Shown: positions 40,192 through 47,734 of the stretch, piece by piece
Position numbering within the stretch: position 1 is the first letter of the stretch
Layout: every line of letters begins with the position of its first letter
Notes under the pieces: generated by a model
What the model was told of the DNA's origin: nothing
Database searches by the model: none
The model's input: the letters and a program-made list of their open reading frames with translations, nothing else
Position numbers and translations under genes: made by a program
NCBI GenBank assembly: GCA_030263665.1
Contig: SZPK01000027.1
Span: 1-64,000, forward strand
Direction of reading: 5' to 3'
DNA length: 64,000 nt
From: Villigracilis sp024434165
GTDB taxonomy: Bacteria > Chloroflexota > Anaerolineae > Anaerolineales > Villigracilaceae

Positions 40192-42270
40192 TTATTTCAA
40201 AATGATTCGATTCCAATCCATGAGCGGTTTGAGATTTTCCAATGGAACTTTCCCTTCCGGCGCGTACCCGACGAACGAACGGTTGTAGTTGTCTTCCGTG
40301 CCATCGTCGAGGTTCCAGCGCAGGGTGTTGCGGAAGACGCCCAGGCAGGACGTGCCACGGAAGTCGTCGGGCAGGGAGGTTTCGAAGGTGTACACATACG
40401 TGCCGTCGGCGGTATCCACCACTTCGATGACGGTGGCTTCGTGAATCCAACGCAGCCATTGGGTTTGCGTGACTTTCTTTTTCTCGGCGTCGAGCGTGGT
40501 GCGGGTACGGGTCATGCCGCCGCCTTTGTATTCCCACGGCGCAGTCGGAGTCGGCGCGTTCTTCCCGGCTTTTGGCTGGGGGCGTTTGCCTATGAATTCG
40601 GCGGGGACCAGCCCGACGCCGTTCGAGTCTTCGGTGGGCTTGGGGATTTGCCACTGGCTTGGTTCGCTGTTGACATAACGCAGCCAGAAGATGCTCGCGC
40701 CCTGTGTGTAGTGCTTTGCTTCGGTAGGCTTGATGAAGTATGTGCCGGGCGCTTTCTCGGCGGCGAGTTTGACGTAACGCGCGGCGTTATCGGTCAGCCC
40801 GCCGGGCGGCAGATGCCCGCGAATGTGCTGGATGTGTTCGGCGGTCTCGTTGCAGACGGCGCGTGTGACGATGATCTCCTGCGTACGCCCGTGTTCGGGC
40901 CGCCACATGCCGGTGTTGTCGCTCGCCCATTTGCTGAAGATGGGATACAGCGCCGTATCGGCAAAACGGATTTTATCTTCTTCGGGCGTGAACGTTTCCC
41001 AGCCTTCGGCGTTGACGTGGTTGATTCTCAGCGGCGTGAGCATGACGATCCACTTCCATGCCCAGGCTGGGAGTTGGGATTTCATCGCCTCCAACTTGAC
41101 CAGAGCCTGGTCGGTCGTCATCGTCATGAACTCGTACCGAGCCTCTTCTTCTACCAACGCGGCAAGACCGGCGCGTTTGGTCTTGGGTCCGTTGGCTTTG
41201 ACGCTCTGCATGTGCAAGGCAACCTTGTCCTTCCATGCCTTTTCGGTCGCTTTAGCGAGACCGGGTTTATTCGCGGCGGTCCCTTCGTATTGGGCGATCT
41301 TTTCCTGGCATTTCGCCGCCACATCGGCGTCGCTGAGCGCGAGCTGTTCCTTTTGCAGGTCGGCGAGGCGCAGGCGCACGAGCAGGTCCTTCGGATCTGC
41401 CCACGAGCCGTGCGCCGACTTGTACCGCATCCCCGAAAAATGGACGATCATGTATTGCAGCCAGAGCGGGAAGCGCTTCGGCTCCTTTTCGAAGCGCGCG
41501 CGGATGTCTGCCAGCAGTTGATATTGGTCCTTGCCTTCGAGTGTTTTGGTATATTGCTCCACTTTCAGGCGCACGATATCTTTCACCGTCACGGGAATCT
41601 TCGGATCATAGTTGACGAGGAATTCTTCTTCAGTGACCTTATAGTTGGGGTCGGCTTTACTGAGCTTGTACCACTCCAACTTGGGACCTTCGAGCTTGTT
41701 ATAGGTCTCGTCAAACTGACGCAGCTTTTCCATTTCCTCCAGCACCATCGGCAAAGCGGACTCGTTCTTGAGCTTGAATTCCGCTTCGACCTTCGGACGG
41801 TTCGGATGCTCGGGCAGCATCCCTTCGAGCTGGCGCTGCAAATAGCGGACGCGGTCGCGTAGGAAACCCAGCTGGGTCTTGAACGACTCGATGCGGCTCT
41901 GGATGAAGGTCCGCTCGCCGCGAATGTCCTTGGGCCAGGAGGCGATGAACAGGTCGTGATTTTTCTGGATGAGCGCCATGGCTTCCGGTTCGACGGGCTT
42001 GTATTTGACGAAGAACCCGCTCACATCTTTGGTGAGGAAATAATTTTTGAACGTGGAATATTTCTTGAATTCGGCGGCGCGCGCATTATCCATCCCTTTT
42101 TCGTATTCCGCCACATCCGCCGCAAGGGTGGAAATATCCTTGTTCCTGTATTCCGCCCAGAGATCCGCTTCCTTGTAAAAGACCAGAAAATCGCGCAGTT
42201 TTTGCAGGCGCATGGGATAGATGTCTTTGAGCAATTGCGGGTTTTGCCATTGGAAATTGTAAGCCGCCAT
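40192..42270 (-). CDS. Large soluble protein of unknown function
   Basis: 692 residues, no signal peptide or membrane helix, highly charged and mostly helical; residues about 100-200 look coiled-coil-like (SRIESFKTQLGFLRDRVRYL). The C-terminal 200 residues have more strand character with many aromatic residues. I do not recognise a family. ATG 42270 has GAGGAG seven bases upstream. It is transcribed directly after the zinc-ribbon gene (42332-42871), with a hairpin in between. Confidence 0.7.
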   Translation of the reverse strand: MAAYNFQWQNPQLLKDIYPMRLQKLRDFLVFYKEADLWAEYRNKDISTLAADVAEYEKGMDNARAAEFKKYSTFKNYFLTKDVSGFFVKYKPVEPEAMALIQKNHDLFIASWPKDIRGERTFIQSRIESFKTQLGFLRDRVRYLQRQLEGMLPEHPNRPKVEAEFKLKNESALPMVLEEMEKLRQFDETYNKLEGPKLEWYKLSKADPNYKVTEEEFLVNYDPKIPVTVKDIVRLKVEQYTKTLEGKDQYQLLADIRARFEKEPKRFPLWLQYMIVHFSGMRYKSAHGSWADPKDLLVRLRLADLQKEQLALSDADVAAKCQEKIAQYEGTAANKPGLAKATEKAWKDKVALHMQSVKANGPKTKRAGLAALVEEEARYEFMTMTTDQALVKLEAMKSQLPAWAWKWIVMLTPLRINHVNAEGWETFTPEEDKIRFADTALYPIFSKWASDNTGMWRPEHGRTQEIIVTRAVCNETAEHIQHIRGHLPPGGLTDNAARYVKLAAEKAPGTYFIKPTEAKHYTQGASIFWLRYVNSEPSQWQIPKPTEDSNGVGLVPAEFIGKRPQPKAGKNAPTPTAPWEYKGGGMTRTRTTLDAEKKKVTQTQWLRWIHEATVIEVVDTADGTYVYTFETSLPDDFRGTSCLGVFRNTLRWNLDDGTEDNYNRSFVGYAPEGKVPLENLKPLMDWNRIILK

Positions 42271-42294
42271 GATGTACTCTCCTCTTAATAAATC

Positions 42295-42320
42295 ACAAGG
42301 CAGGATGCATCCTGCCTTGT
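42295..42320 (-). terminator. 26-bp perfect hairpin between the zinc-ribbon and 692-aa genes
   Basis: ACAAGGCAGGATG and its exact complement, without loop bases in the DNA palindrome, then GATTTATT on the minus strand. Could attenuate transcription into the 692-aa gene. Confidence 0.6.
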
Positions 42321-42331
42321 CTGGATATTTG

Positions 42332-42871
42332 TTATTCTTTCTTCTTGTTCGATGCGATACGCATGGCAACCTTTTGAACGAGGGTCGTTACGCCGCTGGC
42401 AGGGTTAATTAGGGTGTTGATGGCAACCTCGGCAACATCCGGCGCATACTCGACCACGTTATGGATGATGCCCTCGACGGCGGTTTCATCGCCGTCATCG
42501 GTTTGAGTTTCGAGGGCTTTGAGGTTTTCGATCAGTTTGGTCTTGGCATCCGAATCCGGCAGGGCGTTGATTTTGGCGTATAGATCCGCCAGTCCGGCGG
42601 CGCTCACTGCGGCGGCTACAGCCGCTTCTGCGGGTGGAGCTGCCTGGGCGGCGGCAGTTTCTACGGACACAGCCGCCGCCGGGGCGGGAACGGCATTAGA
42701 GGGGACAGCAGCGGGTTCCTGGGGCGCTGCCTGAGTTCCAGCCGCGTGTTCCTGCAAAATAGACTGGCGCGTCACCCCCTCTTCAAGGAATTCATTGCAA
42801 AAACGGCATTTCTTCGCGGTGGATTTGATCATTTCGCCGCAGAACGGACAAGGAATTTCGGTTGCAGTCAT
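42332..42871 (-). CDS. Zinc-ribbon protein with Ala-rich linker
   Basis: 179 residues. N-terminal zinc ribbon CPFCGEMI...CRFCNEFL (residues about 7-30), an Ala/Pro-rich linker (about 45-95), and a helical C-terminal domain. RBS GGAGA before ATG 42871. Function unknown; genomic neighbour of the 692-aa protein on the same strand. Confidence 0.75.
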   Translation of the reverse strand: MTATEIPCPFCGEMIKSTAKKCRFCNEFLEEGVTRQSILQEHAAGTQAAPQEPAAVPSNAVPAPAAAVSVETAAAQAAPPAEAAVAAAVSAAGLADLYAKINALPDSDAKTKLIENLKALETQTDDGDETAVEGIIHNVVEYAPDVAEVAINTLINPASGVTTLVQKVAMRIASNKKKE

Positions 42872-42886
42872 GCCATTCTCCAGAGT

Positions 42887-42968
42887 TAAGTAGTCGGTCA
42901 TAAGTTTTTAGAAAACAAATTCCTGCTCATGCCGCCGTCCTCGGCGGCGGGGACGCCGCCTTGAGCAG
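42887..42968. repeat. Partial inverted copy of the 13395-13509 element
   Basis: TAAGTAGTCGGTC at 42887-42899 and the following 70 bases match the right part of the first element in the opposite orientation, including the GC-rich core. The other terminal repeat is missing. It sits 15 bp upstream of the zinc-ribbon gene start. Confidence 0.8.
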
Positions 42969-43015
42969 GGTAAAAAGTGACTTTTGCAAGAAGTTTATTA
43001 TACACCCGCGATTGA

Positions 43016-43113
43016 GGAACCTTAACTCACCTTACGCGGCAGGGGCGACCCAGACATGGTTTTGTCAAATGTCTAGGTCGCCCCTGCGACGAAATCGCGT
43101 AAAGTGAGACCTT
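43016..43113. repeat. Long imperfect inverted repeat
   Basis: TTAACTCACCTTACGCG, GCAGGGGCGACC and AGACAT on the left are mirrored by ATGTCT, GGTCGCCCCTGC and CGCGTAAAGTGAG on the right, with an 11-base centre and one 8-base side bulge. Looks like another REP-type dispersed element. Confidence 0.7.
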
Positions 43114-43151
43114 AAAAAGAAAAACCCCAATGACTACGGTCATTGGGGTTT
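43113..43151 (-). terminator. Terminator of the phenylalanine hydroxylase gene
   Basis: On the minus strand AAACCCCAATGAC, a 4-5-base loop, GTCATTGGGGTTT and a T-rich tail. Confidence 0.9.
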
Positions 43152-43165
43152 CCTGCACAATCGCT

Positions 43166-44173
43166 CTACGCCCGCATCGCGATCGGTTTCAGGTACGAAT
43201 CGAGCAGGGCGTCCATCTGCTCCAGCGACTCGCACACGAAGAGCATTGGGTTGAAGGCATACACCGTCTTGGGGATGCGCCCGATCGTTTCCACGTCGAA
43301 CGGCGCAATGATCACCTCGCCGCCGAACATGCCCTCCTGCCTGATGCCCAGTTTCTTGTACAAGCCCAGCACCACGTTCCAGCCTTCATCGGCGGAGGAC
43401 ATTTGTCCCTGGCGGTGCAGGTCGTTCACGCCGTCAATGATGCGGTGCAGGTCCGTTTTGTTGGCGAGGAAATGCTCGTTCAACTGCGGGAAGACCGGTT
43501 TGGTGTAATCAATCACGTTGTCGCGCCCGAGGCGGTAGAACTCCATGATGGTGCGCGTCAGCTCCTTGCGCCCAGAGATGATCCCCGCGCCGAAGACCGT
43601 AAAGCGGTTGTTCTGCACCACCAGCCCGAACTCCGTGCTGTACCACGCCAGCCGCTTGATGACCTCCCTTTCGTCCTGCGTCGCCTTCATGTAGGCGGGC
43701 GCAAACTTGTCCTCGATATCGGCGTAGAACTTTTGCGTGAGGAACGGCAGGTGACCGAAAATGTCGTGGAACATGTCGGGTTCGGGCGTGAATTCCATCT
43801 GGTCGCGCGTGCGCAGATAATCGGTGATCAGGAAAACGCGCTGGGCAAATTTTTTATACCAGTCGTCCGCAAGGGTGTAGCGCACCACCGTCCGCTCGAT
43901 GGTCCAGCCCGTGCGCGGCGTAATGTGGTCAATCAGGTGCTTTACGGTTGGAATCCTCTTCGGGTCCAATTCCAGCAGCGCCATCCCCGTCTTCCATTCC
44001 TGGCAGATATGTTCCAGCAGGTAGGGCTGATGCACCCCGTTGAACAGGTCCGACCAAATGGCGTGCTGCTCCGCGGAAAATACGATCTCCTGGTTTTCGG
44101 CGGAATACTCCTGCGAGGGGTCAATATGTTGTTCGGCGATATCGCCTGTATAACTTGGAACGTTTTGGGTCAT
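43166..44173 (-). CDS. phhA: Phenylalanine 4-monooxygenase
   Basis: 335 residues. Iron- and tetrahydropterin-dependent aromatic amino acid hydroxylase converting phenylalanine to tyrosine. Iron ligands are His136 and His141 in PDMFHDIFGHLPF and Glu181 in WYSTEFGL. It lacks the N-terminal regulatory domain of animal enzymes. RBS AAAGGTGA. It lies divergent from the pteridine-reductase-like SDR and folate genes, which fits its need for a reduced pterin cofactor. Confidence 0.93.
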   Translation of the reverse strand: MTQNVPSYTGDIAEQHIDPSQEYSAENQEIVFSAEQHAIWSDLFNGVHQPYLLEHICQEWKTGMALLELDPKRIPTVKHLIDHITPRTGWTIERTVVRYTLADDWYKKFAQRVFLITDYLRTRDQMEFTPEPDMFHDIFGHLPFLTQKFYADIEDKFAPAYMKATQDEREVIKRLAWYSTEFGLVVQNNRFTVFGAGIISGRKELTRTIMEFYRLGRDNVIDYTKPVFPQLNEHFLANKTDLHRIIDGVNDLHRQGQMSSADEGWNVVLGLYKKLGIRQEGMFGGEVIIAPFDVETIGRIPKTVYAFNPMLFVCESLEQMDALLDSYLKPIAMRA

Positions 44174-44321
44174 TGGTCACCTTTTACACCTTTCTTATCT
44201 GGGATTGGAAGCGCGCGGCATCGGCAATATCTGCATTGTGTGAATCATATTATCACCACCAAAAATGGGAGTCAAGAATTGGAGAAAGCCTGCCTTTTTT
44301 GGAAATGATAAAATCAACCCG

Positions 44322-45089
44322 ATGACCAGCCTGAAAGGCAGGACAATTCTCGTCACCGGAGCCGCCCGCCGCGTGGGGCGTCTCTTTGCCCTCGCCTGCG
44401 GACGCGCCGGCGCAAACGTGATTATCCATCACGGACATTCTCCCGCCGAAGCCCAGACCCTCCGGGATGAAATCGCCTCCCTCGGACCCCGCGCCTGGGT
44501 ACTCGCTGCGGACCTTTCCCAACCCGAAAGCGTTTTGCAATTATTGGACGAAGCCAGCGCGCTTTCGCCGTTGTATGGGCTGGTCAACAGTGCATCCATT
44601 TTCGAATCGCTGACCGTCCATGACACCACACTCGACGATTGGAATCGTCATCTCGCCATCAACCTCACCGCCCCGTTTTTGTTGAGCCAGGCATTTGCAA
44701 AGCACATCCTTGCTCAAACCTCCACGTCCGCCGGGGACGGCGGCGGGAGCAGTGTTGCAGGGCGCATCGTCAACATTCTCGACTGGCGCGCTCTGCGTCC
44801 CGGCGCGGACCACTTCCCTTACACCGTCACCAAAGCCGCGCTCGCCGCCATGACCAAATCCTTGGCGGTTGCCTTCGCGCCGCACATCCCCGTCAACGGG
44901 CTGGCGCTGGGAGCGATCCTCCCGCCTGCGGATGATCTTTCTGCAAGCGAAAAGGTCATAGCAAGCGTGCCAGCCAAACGCTGGAGCGAGGCGGGCGAAG
45001 TCGAAGAGGCATTGCTGTTTTTGTTATCCGGTCCCGCCTACATCACCGGCGAGATCATCCACCTGGACGGCGGCAGGCATCTTATATAA
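44322..45089 (+). CDS. Pteridine-reductase-like SDR (PTR1/FolM type)
   Basis: 255 residues. NADPH site TGAARRVG at 12-19, then HHGHSPAEA as in PTR1. The catalytic set is Asp154 (NILDW), Tyr167 and Lys171 (YTVTK); the Asp in place of the usual SDR Ser is the mark of pteridine reductases. Likely reduces dihydropterin to the tetrahydropterin used by phenylalanine hydroxylase. Residues about 131-146 (QTSTSAGDGGGSSVAG) are encoded by a GC-rich palindromic repeat inserted in the loop before the catalytic strand. ATG 44322 follows a TAAAAT box by eight bases and has no ribosome binding site. Confidence 0.87.
   Translation: MTSLKGRTILVTGAARRVGRLFALACGRAGANVIIHHGHSPAEAQTLRDEIASLGPRAWVLAADLSQPESVLQLLDEASALSPLYGLVNSASIFESLTVHDTTLDDWNRHLAINLTAPFLLSQAFAKHILAQTSTSAGDGGGSSVAGRIVNILDWRALRPGADHFPYTVTKAALAAMTKSLAVAFAPHIPVNGLALGAILPPADDLSASEKVIASVPAKRWSEAGEVEEALLFLLSGPAYITGEIIHLDGGRHLI
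44711..44752. repeat. GC-rich palindromic repeat inside the SDR gene
   Basis: Bounded by TGCTCA and GAGCAG with core GTCCGCCGGGGACGGCGGC, resembling the cores at 13430-13475, 42930-42965 and 51973-52004. In frame. Confidence 0.7.
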
Positions 45090-45158
45090 TTTGGAGTCGA
45101 GCGGCAAGCCGCTCATTTCATAGTCCATCGGCAAGCCGATGGAGTCCAAAGGAGCATC

Positions 45159-45515
45159 ATGGACAAAGTCTTCATCAAGGATTTGCTCGTACGGGGCATC
45201 ATCGGCATCCGCGATTGGGAGCGGAAGCGGGCGCAGGATATTTTGATCAACGTGACGGTGTTTACCGACACGACCCGCGCCGGGGAGACCGACGAGATCG
45301 AATACTGCGTGGATTACAGCACACTCTCGAAAAAGATCCAATCGCACGCCGAGACCGCCGCGCGATTCACGGTGGAGGCGCTGGCAAACGACCTGGCAAA
45401 GTTGTGTCTCGAAGACCCGCTGGTGAAAAAGGTCATCGTGCGCGTGGAGAAGCCCGGCGCGGTGCGCTTTGCAAAATCCGTCGGCGTGGAGGTGGAACGC
45501 AAACGCGATGAATAG
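45159..45515 (+). CDS. folB: Dihydroneopterin aldolase
   Basis: 118 residues. FolB converts 7,8-dihydroneopterin to 6-hydroxymethyl-dihydropterin. Typical segments: IKDLLVRGIIGIRDWERKRAQ (substrate Glu in the RDWER region), VDYSTLSKKI, and KPGAVRFAKSVGVEVER. RBS AAAGGAGC. Overlaps folK by 8 bp. The related epimerase FolX cannot be excluded, but the folK overlap favours FolB. Confidence 0.9.
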   Translation: MDKVFIKDLLVRGIIGIRDWERKRAQDILINVTVFTDTTRAGETDEIEYCVDYSTLSKKIQSHAETAARFTVEALANDLAKLCLEDPLVKKVIVRVEKPGAVRFAKSVGVEVERKRDE

Positions 45516-45978
45516 CCTGTATCTCAGCCTCGGTTCGAACATCGAGCCGGAGGTCAATCTTCCCAAAGCCGTTCAAATGCTGCGGGAGGTCGGGAAGGTG
45601 GAAGCCATCTCTTCGGTGTGGGAAACGGAATCGGTCGGGTTCGACGGACCGAATTTTCTGAACGCCTGCGTCATATTCCTCTCTCCGCTCGAACCCGTTG
45701 AATTCAAGGAAAAAATCATCCGCCCGATCGAAGCGAGGCTGGAGCGTGTGCGCAGTTCGGAAAAGAACGCGCCGCGCACAATAGACATTGACATCGTGCT
45801 GTGCGGCAGCCAGCCGCTCAACACGGATTTCTGGGAATACGCCTTCGTCGTCGTCCCGCTGGCGGAATTGATTCCCGATTTTGCGCACCCAGCCAGAGGG
45901 GAGGCAATTGCCCGGGTTGCTGCGCAGGTTCGAGGTCAGGTGTGGATGCGGAAACGGGGTGATGTATCCCTTCAATGA
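45508..45978 (+). CDS. folK: 6-hydroxymethyl-7,8-dihydropterin pyrophosphokinase (HPPK)
   Basis: 156 residues. Signature SLGSNIEPEVNL at 7-18 and the Mg/ATP motif APRTIDIDIVL near 90-100. Activates the pterin for condensation with p-aminobenzoate; a folP gene is not in this window. ATG 45508 overlaps the folB end (coupled translation). Confidence 0.93.
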   Translation: MNSLYLSLGSNIEPEVNLPKAVQMLREVGKVEAISSVWETESVGFDGPNFLNACVIFLSPLEPVEFKEKIIRPIEARLERVRSSEKNAPRTIDIDIVLCGSQPLNTDFWEYAFVVVPLAELIPDFAHPARGEAIARVAAQVRGQVWMRKRGDVSLQ

Positions 45979-46073
45979 ATTACGTCATGGAGTCAGCCTG
46001 CTTGCCGGCAAATTTCAGGAGAAAATGCCGCCACGCGACGCTCCCAGAGCCCATAGTTATTACGGCAGTCTCC

Positions 46074-46715
46074 TTATATCCGCAATGGTTCCGCGCCGCG
46101 GTCGAGATGGTCCAGAAATTCCTGGCGGGTGTTGATGCTCTTGCGGAAACTTCCAAGCATCGAAGAGGTGGTCATGCGGGCGTCGTGCTTTTTCACGCCG
46201 CGCATCATGGCGCACAGATGCAAGCCCTCCACCACCACCCCTACGCCCTGCGGTTGGAGCAGGTCCATGAGGAAATCTGCGATCTGGCGCGTCATGCGTT
46301 CCTGCACTTGCAGGCGGCGCGCGTACATATCCACAATGCGCGGAATCTTCGAGAGCCCAATGACCTGCCCGCTGGGGATATATGCCACATGGGCGCGCCC
46401 CATGAACGGCAGCATGTGATGCTCGCACAGGCTGAAAAATTCGATGTCGCGCACAATGACCATGTCGTCATAGGTCACGTTGAAGATCGCGCCGTTGACG
46501 AGTTTTTTCACGTCCGCGCGGTAGCCGCTCAGCAGTTCGGGGTACATGCGCGCCACCCGCCTGGGCGTGTTGACCAGCCCCTCACGGTTCGGGTCTTCGC
46601 CAAACGCGGCAAGCATCGAGCGAACGGCTTCCTCAATGGAGCTCGTGTCAATTTCCTCGTTGAAGGTTGGGCGCTCGTCGAAATCTTCGTTCATTTCGGG
46701 GTTTTGCATGTTCAT
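46074..46715 (-). CDS. folE: GTP cyclohydrolase I
   Basis: 213 residues. Zinc ligands Cys and His in SLCEHHMLPF and Cys in LHLCAMMRGV; ends in SINTRQEFL. Makes dihydroneopterin triphosphate, the precursor for folates and tetrahydropterins. RBS GGAG. Convergent with folK with a 95-bp gap, completing the pterin module. Confidence 0.95.
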   Translation of the reverse strand: MNMQNPEMNEDFDERPTFNEEIDTSSIEEAVRSMLAAFGEDPNREGLVNTPRRVARMYPELLSGYRADVKKLVNGAIFNVTYDDMVIVRDIEFFSLCEHHMLPFMGRAHVAYIPSGQVIGLSKIPRIVDMYARRLQVQERMTRQIADFLMDLLQPQGVGVVVEGLHLCAMMRGVKKHDARMTTSSMLGSFRKSINTRQEFLDHLDRGAEPLRI

Positions 46716-46812
46716 CTCCGGCGATCAAGGTGGTCGGCATGATTTTATCTGATTTGAGGGAAGGGATGACAGGGTAAAATAGCGGGCAAATCCCTTACGA
46801 ACAGGAAACCAG

Positions 46813-47265
46813 ATGACGGAGAACAAGGAACTTTATGTGAAGAGCGGACTCTTTGGGGGCGCGCTGGGCGGAATTTTTGGAGCGGTCCTCGGCGCCGCCA
46901 CCGGCGCTTTGAGCGGCATGTGGAGCGGCGTGCAATTGACAGCGCTGGCTGGGGTGATTCTCGGCGCAGTGACCGGGGCGCTCACCGGCGCGTTGACCGT
47001 CCGCACGGCGGGCGCAACGGGCGGGGTCAGCGTAGGCGCATATACGGGCATGGCGCTGGGCGCGTTCGCCGGGCTGCTCGCGGGCATTTTCATCCCGGAA
47101 TCGTTCCGCGTGAATGTGCTTGCGCTCGATGTGCTGATTTTGAACGTGATCATGCAGGGGCGTTTTGAGATGATCACCCTGGGCGGTTTTCTGCTTTCGA
47201 TCCTCGGAACGGCGGTGGGCGCATGGGTGGGCGGACGCAACCTTAAGCCGCGCGAATTGCAGTAA
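46813..47265 (+). CDS. Glycine-zipper small membrane protein
   Basis: 150 residues with repeated GxxxG stretches (GGALGGIFGAVLGAATG, GVILGAVTGALTGAL, GMALGAFAGLLAG) in four or five hydrophobic helices. Glycine-zipper membrane proteins of this kind are common and uncharacterised. RBS AGGAAA. A clear terminator follows. Confidence 0.75.
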   Translation: MTENKELYVKSGLFGGALGGIFGAVLGAATGALSGMWSGVQLTALAGVILGAVTGALTGALTVRTAGATGGVSVGAYTGMALGAFAGLLAGIFIPESFRVNVLALDVLILNVIMQGRFEMITLGGFLLSILGTAVGAWVGGRNLKPRELQ

Positions 47266-47308
47266 CCCTTCAAACGTTCCCGAAATTCCATCCCGCCCGA
47301 TGGAAACA

Positions 47309-47343
47309 AAAAGGCATCGCCGCCAGAGACAGCGATGCCTTTT
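47309..47343 (+). terminator. Rho-independent terminator
   Basis: AAAAGGCATCGC, an 11-base loop, GCGATGCCTTTT and further T. Confidence 0.9.
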
Positions 47344-47399
47344 ATCTTTTTGGCTCTCCCGTAATTAACGGGAAAGAGCCTAACCACAAAGGGCACCAA

Positions 47400-47734
47400 A
47401 TATACAAAGGAGGGAAAAGGCGTCCACTTTACAGGCGTTTTTCCTTCGTGATCGTCGTGTCCTTAGTGTTTAAGAGAGTGTTTTATAAATCACAATTCAC
47501 CACAGACACCGCACACTGCGTTCGGTGCAAGTGTAAACGCGGATGAATGTTGATTTTTGACGGAAACGTCAATTTAAGTGCTTTAAATCCAATTTATCTG
47601 TGTTCATCTGTGGTTATAAACGAATTTCAAAACACTTTCTAAAAGAGTTTTCCCGTTAAAAACGGTAGAACCTTCTTTTTTCAAACAGGTTGTCATCTCA
47701 ACCGGCGATCATCGCCGTCCAGGATCATCGTTTC
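47400..47734. other. Intergenic region of degenerate repeats
   Basis: No gene. It contains a hairpin (AAAGGCGTCCACTTTACAGGCGTTTTTCC), a CACAGACAC...ATCTGTGTTCATCTGTGG stretch and an inverted GTGTTTT/AAAACAC pair around 47480-47637, all of the short-repeat type seen elsewhere. The terminator of the beta-helix gene is not evident. Confidence 0.5.

Noticed and set aside
40441..41862. A 473-codon open frame antisense to the 692-aa protein
   Set aside because: The minus-strand gene has a proper ribosome binding site and soluble-protein composition; the plus-strand frame does not, although neither is a known family, so some doubt remains.
40192..42270. Tyrosine-recombinase-like motifs (SGMRYKS, PLRINHV) in the 692-aa protein
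   Set aside because: No second-box HxxR...Y arrangement could be found in the correct order, so the similarity is probably chance.
42887..42968. Second complete MITE copy
   Set aside because: Only one terminal repeat and the core are present; the other end has diverged or been lost.
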